From an uncultured Alphaproteobacteria bacterium (GTDB lineage: Bacteria > Pseudomonadota > Alphaproteobacteria > HIMB59 > GCA-002718135): 32,248 nucleotides of DNA. Positions within the stretch are counted from its first letter, which is position 1, and each line of letters begins with the position of its first letter. The translations under genes and the position numbers were made by a program. Shown piece by piece: positions 1 through 5,237 of this stretch. The notes under the pieces were generated by a model that worked only from the letters and a program-made list of their open reading frames with translations, ran no database searches and was not told the origin of the DNA. The DNA lies in the NCBI GenBank assembly GCA_902521315.1, contig CABYRH010000004.1:1-32248 (forward strand), written 5' to 3'.

Positions 1-24
1 ATAAAAATTGAATTCTTTTTTTGG

Positions 25-45
25 TTGGAGCGTAAGAGGAGCGTT
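25..45. repeat. Left copy of a 21-base direct repeat bounding the left mini-element
   Basis: TTGGAGCGTAAGAGGAGCGTT matches TTGGATCGTAAGTGGAGCGTT at 2515-2535 in 19 of 21 positions, same orientation. The second copy lies between the integrase remnant and the tRNA-Gly copy, so the pair brackets a unit of about 2.5 kb holding the membrane protein, the protease and the integrase remnant. An element-end or integrase-binding role is inference. Confidence 0.5.
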
Positions 46-46
46 C

Positions 47-227
47 ACCACAGTACCACAGTTTGTTAAATTCAACTGTGGGTCTATTTTTTCAATCATT
101 ACTTGAGTTTTTTGACAGTTTACCACAGACCACAGTTCTTTTCGTAAATCTAATAAATAAATTAAATGTTTACGTTTGCAATTTACGTAAGACTGTAAAA
201 ATGGTGTTTTAACTGTGGTAGTGTGGT
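47..227. repeat. Cluster of ACCACAG heptamers (iteron- or arm-site-like)
   Basis: ACCACAG occurs at 47-53, 55-61, 122-128 and 129-135. It occurs inverted as CTGTGGT at 213-219, followed by the near match TGTGGT at 222-227. Members come in pairs spaced 7 to 9 bases apart. The rest of 1-274 holds no credible coding sequence. Paired, oriented heptamers beside an element boundary resemble integrase arm-type sites or replication iterons. The protein that would bind them is not identified. Confidence 0.55.
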
Positions 228-234
228 TGACCAG

Positions 235-272
235 AACCCTTAACAATCTCCTCAGTTGGTGGTAGAATAATT
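235..272 (+). repeat. Leader repeat A directly upstream of the membrane-protein gene
   Basis: A stretch starting CCCTTAACAATCTCC and continuing through GTTGGTGGTA and ATAATTT ends just before the ATG at 275. A close relative lies at 4342-4376, just before the exonuclease ATG, and a weaker one at 4966-4989. It may be a shared promoter or leader, or a recombination scar. Which of these is not settled by the sequence. Confidence 0.4.
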
Positions 273-274
273 TT

Positions 275-634
275 ATGAGAGAGATTTTTATAGCCACTCT
301 TTATATTGGTCCTATTATATTAGTGCCTTTAGCACTTATTTATTTTTCAGAAGACTATAATAATCTAGTTATTTATCAGTTTTGTAACGGAGATTTTCAA
401 AATTGTTATTTCCAAAATGAAAATCAAGGAACTGATTCAAAAATTGTGTATTATTTAGGTATAGTAAATATTATTTTGTTTGGTATTACTTTTAGCACTA
501 ACAAACTAAAGGCTAGTAAAGTCGAAGAAAAAATAATAAAAATTAGTCTTGTCTCAATTCTCTATATAATATCTATAGCTTCTTGTTTTGTTACATATTT
601 TTATTTTTTAAATTTAACAGCAATAGCTTTGTGA
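275..634 (+). CDS. Small multi-pass membrane protein, unknown function
   Basis: I do not recognise this 119-residue protein. It shows three to four hydrophobic segments: about residues 5-24, 59-74, 88-105 and 106-118. Between the first two is a polar loop (about 25-57) with two cysteines (in FCNGDFQNC) that probably faces the periplasm. The ATG sits a few bases after leader repeat A. The stop is 6 bases before the secreted protease gene, so the two are almost certainly co-transcribed. A role as membrane partner or anchor for the protease is possible but rests only on adjacency. The gene lies inside the tRNA-Gly-linked accessory region, so it is probably acquired cargo. Confidence 0.6.
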   Translation: MREIFIATLYIGPIILVPLALIYFSEDYNNLVIYQFCNGDFQNCYFQNENQGTDSKIVYYLGIVNIILFGITFSTNKLKASKVEEKIIKISLVSILYIISIASCFVTYFYFLNLTAIAL

Positions 635-640
635 ATATAA

Positions 641-2149
641 ATGCGTAATTTTTTCTATATTCTTTTGTTTTCATTAGTTTTTTTTAATCAATCAGCTATC
701 TCATTTGAAGTCTCATCTGAGTTTGGCACAGGTATCTGGCCAAATAAAGTTTGGAACTATGAAGTTGTTACAATTAAACAACCAAATGTAAGCAAGGCTC
801 GATTATCTTTTGATGGAATAGAGGCTAACAAATGTATGGTTAAAATAAATAACAAGATAGTAAATGCTGGTCTTTGTGAAAAATTAAGATTACGTTTTGA
901 GGGTCTTGGAAAATTAGATAAAGCAAAAAAATTTATCGATAACTTTGGACGATCCTTTTGTGCAAATCACAGATATAAATTTAAAAAAAAATTAAAGACA
1001 GGGATTCTTGGACCTTTTATTGATGGTGAAATAATCTGTGATGTTGAGCAAACTAAAAATGACAACCTAAATTTATTTAAAATTTCCAGCAATAATTTTA
1101 ATAGTTTTTACTTAGAGTGTTATAATATTTCTGAATGGGACCGCAAACCTATATCTTTAGAATTAGATATTGAATCAAATCTCGTTATTGCTGAATTAAA
1201 AGGAGCTTCTGATACTATTGATTATTGGAAGAATAAAAAATTAAAATATATTTATAATATAATATTCTCAGATAAAGAAAAAATTATAGCTCAAAGTATT
1301 CAAGGCCAAGTATACAATATTACGATTAACTTTAAAACAAATGAAGTTTATCATTATAAATCTTTAGATAAAGGTTGTTCAAAAGCCTTAAAAGAAAAGT
1401 TTTCAAATGAATTAATCACAAAAGAGAAAGAAAAAAATTTTACACCAACGGATGATAGTAAGCTGTATTCAGCTTCTTCTGGAACAGGTTTTATTATTTC
1501 TAGTGATGGTTATATAATTTCTAATAATCATGTTGTGGACCAATGTGGAAAAATTAATATTCACTATAAAGGAAGTATAATTCCAACTAAACTTATAGCT
1601 AATGATAAAGGTAATGACTTAAGTTTAATCAAGGTAGATAAAAAATTTGATGATTATTTTTTAATTTCCTCTGAAGATATAGGTTTATTAAATGAAATTT
1701 ATGTTGCTGGTTATCCTTTTGGAAAAGCAATTAGTTCTTCAGTTAAAGTAAGCAAAGGAGTTGTAAGCTCGTTAACAGGTATAGGAGATAATTACTCTCA
1801 GATTCAAATTGATGCAGCTTTGCAACCAGGGAACAGTGGTGGTCCTATAATTAATGATAAAGGAAACGTTGTTGGTGTCGCTGTAGCTAAATTAGATTTT
1901 AAAAAAATTATGGAAGTTTTTGATACTATACCGGAAGATACAAATTTTGGTGTTAAATCTTCTGTTTTGAAAACCTTTGTTAATGCAAATGGGATATTAT
2001 TAGAAAATGAAAATATTAAAATAATGGATCTCAAGGATATTGGAAAAAAAATCACAGGCGCAACTGTTTACGTTGATTGTTTAATGACACAGGCTCAAAT
2101 TGAGCAATTTCAATCACGGAAAGTTATGTTTAATGATATTCAAAAATAA
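641..2149 (+). CDS. Exported trypsin-like (S1C/DegP-type) serine protease with an unrecognised N-terminal domain
   Basis: This 502-residue protein starts with a signal peptide (about 1-22, hydrophobic FFYILLFSLVFF) and should act in the periplasm or at the cell surface. The protease domain spans about 275-450. The triad is visible: His297 in SNNHVV, Asp326 in NDLSLIKV and Ser399 in QPGNSGGP. Unlike DegP or DegS there is no PDZ domain after it. Instead about 250 residues with several cysteines precede it, and I cannot assign that part to a family. After the protease come about 50 residues without a clear domain. It lies 6 bases after a small membrane-protein gene and ends next to a truncated integrase. 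It is probably mobile-element cargo; its substrate is unknown. Confidence 0.8.
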   Translation: MRNFFYILLFSLVFFNQSAISFEVSSEFGTGIWPNKVWNYEVVTIKQPNVSKARLSFDGIEANKCMVKINNKIVNAGLCEKLRLRFEGLGKLDKAKKFIDNFGRSFCANHRYKFKKKLKTGILGPFIDGEIICDVEQTKNDNLNLFKISSNNFNSFYLECYNISEWDRKPISLELDIESNLVIAELKGASDTIDYWKNKKLKYIYNIIFSDKEKIIAQSIQGQVYNITINFKTNEVYHYKSLDKGCSKALKEKFSNELITKEKEKNFTPTDDSKLYSASSGTGFIISSDGYIISNNHVVDQCGKINIHYKGSIIPTKLIANDKGNDLSLIKVDKKFDDYFLISSEDIGLLNEIYVAGYPFGKAISSSVKVSKGVVSSLTGIGDNYSQIQIDAALQPGNSGGPIINDKGNVVGVAVAKLDFKKIMEVFDTIPEDTNFGVKSSVLKTFVNANGILLENENIKIMDLKDIGKKITGATVYVDCLMTQAQIEQFQSRKVMFNDIQK

Positions 2150-2205
2150 AAAAAGGCTAGCAATAGGCCTCTCCACTCACCCAATTGGTGTATACGCATA
2201 TAAAG

Positions 2206-2481
2206 CTATCGCAATCGATATTCCTCGTTCTTCCACTGCTTTTTCTTTTTATGTTTATCCTCATTGATGTAACGTTTAAAAAGATCACCAAGTGTTACTT
2301 TGGAAGCTGTCGAATAGTTCGAGTAATCGCCTTTATCTAATTTTGTTTCCATAGACCTAGACCACCTCTTGGCTTCGGTTCTCGTAAGGAAAGATTTGGT
2401 TATTGTCTTTATACCCAATCGCCTTATGCGAACTTGGTAACTAGTTTTATTTAAGTATTTACGCTTTTGAATTGTAGCCAT
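2206..2481 (-). pseudogene. Tyrosine integrase, N-terminal remnant (truncated)
   Basis: The 91-residue product begins MATIQKRKYLNKTSYQVRI and has the TEAKRWSRSMETKLDKGDY stretch typical of the arm-binding start of phage and island tyrosine integrases, followed by the beginning of the core-binding region. A full integrase is roughly 350-400 residues. Here the reading frame stops at TAG and the catalytic domain with its R-H-R-Y residues is absent. The protease gene ends only 57 bases beyond, so the 3' part was deleted. The start is the ATG after AGAAAGAGAG. The tRNA-Gly copy lies 76 bases upstream of the start, the usual place of an integrase beside its att site. It cannot act as a recombinase by itself. 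Confidence 0.8.
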
Positions 2482-2514
2482 AAGTTCTCTCTTTCTAGAA
2501 AAAGCTTGGCTCTA

Positions 2515-2535
2515 TTGGATCGTAAGTGGAGCGTT
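2515..2535. repeat. Right copy of the 21-base direct repeat
   Basis: TTGGATCGTAAGTGGAGCGTT matches the copy at 25-45 in 19 of 21 positions. It sits between the start of the integrase remnant and the tRNA-Gly copy, where arm or core sites of an attachment region are expected. Confidence 0.5.
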
Positions 2536-2557
2536 TGAATCTAACCCGCTCAATATT

Positions 2558-2629
2558 TGGAGCGGGCGAAGGGATTCGAACCCTCGACTTCAACCTTGGC
2601 AAGGTTGCGCTCTACCCCTGAGCTACGCC
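2558..2629 (-). repeat. tRNA-Gly(GCC) copy lacking its 5' end: attachment-site duplicate
   Basis: These 72 bases are identical to 5109-5180 of the intact tRNA-Gly gene, from the encoded CCA through the T arm, anticodon arm (TTGCCAA) and D arm to tRNA position 4. Identity then stops. Positions 1-3 would read AAC instead of GCG and cannot pair with the 3' acceptor strand. This is the pattern left when an element integrates at a tRNA 3' end: the gene is rebuilt at one end and a partial copy remains at the other. It is an att-like scar, not a working tRNA. Confidence 0.8.
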
Positions 2630-2707
2630 GTTGATTATTTTTTCCGTAAGCTAATTCTCACTTTCTAAGATTAATTCTATCATGAGATTAGTTGGGATAG
2701 TAGATAA

Positions 2708-2729
2708 ATTATCGACACTCGATCGACAC
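2708..2729. repeat. Inner boundary repeat, left copy (putative integrase arm site)
   Basis: ATTATCGACACTCGATCGACAC matches 5043-5064 in 19 of 22 positions, same orientation. Each copy contains two TCGACAC-like heptamers 11 bases apart. The two copies lie just inside the two tRNA-Gly sequences, as arm-type integrase sites do. Confidence 0.55.
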
Positions 2730-2752
2730 AGAATAAAAAGATTCTCATATTT

Positions 2753-2926
2753 GATTCACAATGAATCAATTCTATTTTTTTTGATTCAAGATTCAGAAAA
2801 AAATTTAAACTGATTCACGATTCAAATTCTTGAATCTAAAGGCCATTATAGGCATGGCCCTTAGGTACTTAGATTATTAGATGGTTAACCTTGCGTTTTT
2901 CTTGATGAAATATATTTCATGATTCA
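2753..2926. repeat. GATTCA hexamer cluster
   Basis: GATTCA begins at 2753, 2783, 2790, 2812, 2819 and 2921, with inverted TGAATC at 2762 and 2831. Two copies form pairs 7 bases apart (2783/2790 and 2812/2819), and the series 2753, 2783, 2812 steps by 29-30 bases, close to three helical turns. The binder is unknown. An operator, iteron or integrase/excisionase arm-site array is possible. Confidence 0.5.
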
Positions 2927-3014
2927 TTTCTAGCACACACGCACACAGCTTCGACAGTATAAAAATAAACGTGTGCAGAAATATTGCGTTGATTTTTATA
3001 GAAAATTTTATGCC

Positions 3015-3030
3015 TTGCACAGATGCACAA
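3015..3030. repeat. TTGCACAGATGCACAA, first copy
   Basis: This 16-base sequence recurs exactly at 3207-3222, 192 bases away in the same orientation. Each copy is itself built of two TGCACA-like half units (TTGCACA and TGCACAA). Confidence 0.55.
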
Positions 3031-3064
3031 TGATTTTAAATATTCTGATGAAAATTTTTTAAAT

Positions 3065-3280
3065 TTATTTCAGTGAAATATAACTAAGATGGCGATCTGA
3101 TGCTGTGCTGTGTGCAGTAATAGTACCGAGTGGTTCAAGATGCGTAATTTCTGTTACTGGAATTGAAACTATTAATGATTTCTTTGTTATTTTTAATTTA
3201 AATTCGTTGCACAGATGCACAAACCTATGAGCTGTTGGGTGATTAATAGTTTTAAATTCTAAATTATCATAACCAAACAT
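3065..3280 (-). CDS. Doubtful small ORF, hypothetical protein
   Basis: The frame would encode 71 residues beginning MFGYDNLEFKTINHP. I recognise no domain and no clear ribosome binding site precedes the ATG. The second TTGCACAGATGCACAA repeat falls inside it, which argues that the DNA may be repeat or regulatory sequence rather than coding. It is listed so that the interval is accounted for. Confidence 0.2.
   Translation of the reverse strand: MFGYDNLEFKTINHPTAHRFVHLCNEFKLKITKKSLIVSIPVTEITHLEPLGTITAHSTASDRHLSYISLK
3207..3222. repeat. TTGCACAGATGCACAA, second copy
   Basis: Exact duplicate of 3015-3030, same orientation. See the first copy for its internal structure. Confidence 0.55.
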
Positions 3281-3356
3281 GGATTCTTGTCCGTTAGCTT
3301 TGTAGTAAGTTTTCGTTATTTTTTAGATTTCTTGTTTTAGTTCTTTGTAGTTTTTT

Positions 3357-3884
3357 TTATTCTTTAATTAAGGATAATAATTTCTTTGCTAATCTAGAAA
3401 CTGCCTTTCTTCTATCTTTTGATAGTTTTTTAATAATTTTTATATTTTCTTTTATTGTTTTATTATCAATTTTATTGAAAGTTATTAGAGCATTCATTGA
3501 TTGACATAAAACAATCCAATCACTGGAATTATTAAGATAACCAGATACAATTTTTTTTGCTTTTTTTTGTTCTTTATTTTCTAATTGATTAACTAATTCT
3601 GAAAATAATTGAGCGCAGGTCCATTGTGTGGAAGATTGTTTTATCTTTGAAATTTTGTTTAAGAAAATATGTTTAAAATCTAAAAACCATTCTGGTTTTT
3701 GTCTAAAAATTCTTTTAAAAGCATTTGATGTTCTTAATCTTACTATTTGGTCTGTGCTTGAATAACACTTAATTAATGAATTAATTCTATTTTTTTTAAC
3801 AATAACATGTTCAACAACTTTTATTGTATTACCTAGTGAATTTGGATGACCACCAGTTAGTTCAGACTCATAATTCATTATCAA
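3357..3884 (-). CDS. HEAT-repeat-like all-helical protein of a conserved uncharacterised family
   Basis: The product is 175 residues, soluble, with no signal peptide. Near the start is a distinctive ELTGGHPNSLGNT block, then SSTDQIVRLRTSNAFKRI, STQWTCAQLFSELV, SSDWIVLCQSMNALI and SKDRRKAVSRLAKKLL. This series of amphipathic helix pairs is the look of HEAT or ARM repeats. From memory, short bacterial proteins with the same TGGHPNSLGNT and VRLR..NAFKRI blocks are annotated only as HEAT repeat proteins; I know no established function. Translation could start at the first ATG (3884) or at the third codon (3878), which begins directly with the conserved MNYE. It stands alone in the right mini-element, with no operon partner. 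Confidence 0.7.
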   Translation of the reverse strand: MIMNYESELTGGHPNSLGNTIKVVEHVIVKKNRINSLIKCYSSTDQIVRLRTSNAFKRIFRQKPEWFLDFKHIFLNKISKIKQSSTQWTCAQLFSELVNQLENKEQKKAKKIVSGYLNNSSDWIVLCQSMNALITFNKIDNKTIKENIKIIKKLSKDRRKAVSRLAKKLLSLIKE

Positions 3885-4382
3885 TTAATTTGTTAAAATA
3901 GATCCAAAAATTTACATTATTTAATAATAAATTATATATTTTCCTTCGTAGTAAACTTCGTAGAGAGATTTTTATAAAAAATTATTGATATTACTGGATA
4001 ATATAAAAAAGTGGGGCGTTCTGTTGCGTGTCACAGATCCCATTCTTTAAGCAGTATATAGGTTTTTGGAAAAACTTCACTGAGAGTTTAATCATTTCTC
4101 AGAAATCTTGTTTTTGAACTTCACTGAAGATTGAGGTAATTGTAGGAGACTTCGTCTTATGCTATAAATTGACGAATGTAAGTCGAGAGATAACTGACTG
4201 TACGTTGAAGGAAAAAAAGTAAGATGAAGTTTTTTTATTTTATCGTAAATTTTATTATTCAATTTTTTTTATCTATTATTGGATATCACGACATCAAACT
4301 TAAAACTTTACACAGTAAATACAAACTTCCCATATAAACAGACCCCTTAACAATCTCCGTGGTTAGTGGTAATAATTCAACT
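3885..4382. other. 498-base spacer without a confident gene
   Basis: A small GC-richer patch at 4011-4041 can fold (GTGGG with CCCAT and CTGT with ACAG inside). AACTTCACTGA occurs at 4073-4083 and 4117-4127. A possible 37-residue hydrophobic peptide (ATG at 4224, stop at 4335-4337, beginning MKFFYFIVNFIIQFF) follows a weak AAGGA motif at 4208-4212; it is too short to call. The right end is leader repeat B before the exonuclease. Otherwise I see nothing identifiable. Confidence 0.4.
4342..4376 (+). repeat. Leader repeat B directly upstream of the exonuclease gene
   Basis: CCCCTTAACAATCTCC followed by GGTTAGTGGTA and ATAATT parallels 235-272, with a few substitutions and a 2-base gap. Both lie immediately before the first ATG of an otherwise unrelated accessory gene. 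Confidence 0.45.
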
Positions 4383-4964
4383 ATGACAACTTATGTTGTG
4401 TGTGACATAGAAGCGGACGGACCTATTCCAGGAACACATTCTATGATAAGCCTTGGTGCTGTAGCCGTTAATAAAGAAGGAGAAAATTTTGGAGAATGTG
4501 AAATTAATTTCTTGCCTCTAGAAAATGCCAAACCTCACCCCGCTACTATGCATTGGTTTACAACAGAAGCGCCAGAAGCTTTAAAACATACTCAGCATAA
4601 TCAAGTCTCACCCAAAGAAGGAATGAATAAATTTGGTGATTGGCTTCTCACGTTACCAACCCCACGAGTTATGGCTGCTCATCCAGCTCCATTAGATTTT
4701 ATGTGGATCAATTGGTATATTCAAACTTTTCTTACAGAACGATTAGAAAAAATTCCTTTCTCTATGCCTTTTTTTGATAAGAATGGACAAGCAGCCTTTG
4801 ATATCAAATCCTATGCTGCTGCTGTGCTACAAAAAGATTATAAAGACATAGGTAGAGATGATTACTCTCTAGAATTGCATGATAATACAAAACATACGCA
4901 TAAAGCCATAGATGATGCCAGAGAATATGCAAAATTATTAATTAAACTGCTGAATAAAAAATAA
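4383..4964 (+). CDS. DEDDh-family 3'-5' exonuclease
   Basis: This 193-residue protein belongs to the RNase T / DnaQ-like exonuclease fold. Exo I is DIEADG (Asp8, Glu10), Exo II is AAHPAPLDFMW (Asp105) and Exo III is HKAIDDA (His173, Asp178), giving the full DEDDh metal site. It should remove nucleotides from the 3' end of DNA or RNA; the natural substrate cannot be told. I chose ATG 4383 because it begins MTTYVVCDIE, directly at the first strand. An upstream in-frame GTG at 4359 lies inside leader repeat B and would add eight residues. Its codons look richer in G and C than those of the neighbours, which suggests transfer. It is distinct from the replicative epsilon subunit at the right end of the window. 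Confidence 0.8.
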   Translation: MTTYVVCDIEADGPIPGTHSMISLGAVAVNKEGENFGECEINFLPLENAKPHPATMHWFTTEAPEALKHTQHNQVSPKEGMNKFGDWLLTLPTPRVMAAHPAPLDFMWINWYIQTFLTERLEKIPFSMPFFDKNGQAAFDIKSYAAAVLQKDYKDIGRDDYSLELHDNTKHTHKAIDDAREYAKLLIKLLNKK

Positions 4965-5020
4965 TAAACAATCTCATTGGTTGTTGAAAATTTATGTTTA
5001 CGTTTTTTAATATACGCCAT
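4965..5020 (-). pseudogene. Second tyrosine-integrase start remnant
   Basis: On the minus strand ATG at 5020 begins MAYIKKRKHKFSTTN, like the MATIQKRKYLNKTSY start of the integrase remnant at 2481. The leader is also shared: AGAAAGAGAG lies at 5026-5035 here and at 2487-2496 there. The start is 88 bases from the intact tRNA-Gly, matching the 76 bases of the other pair. After about 16 codons the resemblance ends and the exonuclease gene begins on the other strand. All catalytic parts are gone. The fragment is short, so the call leans on leader and position as much as on protein similarity. Confidence 0.45.
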
Positions 5021-5042
5021 TTTCACTCTCTTTCTGAAAGTG

Positions 5043-5064
5043 ATTATCGACACACGCTCGACTC
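5043..5064. repeat. Inner boundary repeat, right copy (putative integrase arm site)
   Basis: ATTATCGACACACGCTCGACTC matches 2708-2729 in 19 of 22 positions, with the same two TCGAC-type heptamers 11 bases apart. It lies between the integrase remnant and the tRNA-Gly gene. Confidence 0.55.
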
Positions 5065-5108
5065 TGAGGTGCTATCTAAAAACTTGATCGGAAAAAACGG
5101 CTAATTTT

Positions 5109-5183
5109 TGGAGCGGGCGAAGGGATTCGAACCCTCGACTTCAACCTTGGCAAGGTTGCGCTCTACCCCTGAGCTACGCCCGC
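5109..5183 (-). tRNA. tRNA-Gly (anticodon GCC)
   Basis: Read on the minus strand, the gene begins GCGGGCGTAGCTCAG and ends CGCCCGCTCCA with CCA encoded. The seven-base acceptor stem pairs fully. The D arm is GCTC/GAGC, the anticodon arm CAACC/GGTTG encloses TTGCCAA, and the T arm GAGGG/CCCTT carries the TTCGAAT loop. The anticodon GCC decodes GGC and GGU. Its 3' end has served as integration site: a 72-base copy lies at 2558-2629, and everything to the left looks like accreted mobile DNA. The core chromosome resumes to the right. Confidence 0.95.
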
Positions 5184-5237
5184 ATAATTTACACAATTAC
5201 CACTTTGAATTTATAAGTCAATATTTGAGAAAACGAT

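Larger units (their letters stand above)
2635..3064. other. Gene-free, repeat-rich stretch inside the right mini-element
   Basis: I see no credible gene here. The stretch holds the 22-base boundary repeat at 2708-2729, eight GATTCA/TGAATC hexamers between 2753 and 2926, a hairpin GGCCAT/ATGGCC at 2841-2859, a perfect 16-base palindrome ATGAAATATATTTCAT at 2905-2920, and the first TTGCACAGATGCACAA at 3015-3030. Such density suggests a protein-binding region such as an attachment, replication or operator site. Confidence 0.5.

Noticed and set aside
47..227. CRISPR array
   Set aside because: The repeat unit is only 7 bases, occurs in both orientations, lacks uniform spacers and has no cas genes nearby.
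2558..2632. Second working tRNA-Gly gene
   Set aside because: Positions 1-3 are AAC instead of GCG, so the acceptor stem loses three pairs; it reads as an att duplicate.
4383..4964. Second epsilon subunit of DNA polymerase III
   Set aside because: Its motif spacing and flanks match the RNase T-like accessory exonucleases more than DnaQ, and a true dnaQ lies at 31688.
235..4989. Integron cassette sites (attC) formed by the AACAATCTC repeats
   Set aside because: No paired R and L boxes, no long imperfect hairpin and no IntI gene; a shared leader or scar explains it at least as well.
4862..5053. 63-residue minus-strand protein antisense to the exonuclease end
   Set aside because: Only the codons from 5020 for about 16 residues resemble anything (an integrase start); the rest runs antisense through a solid gene.
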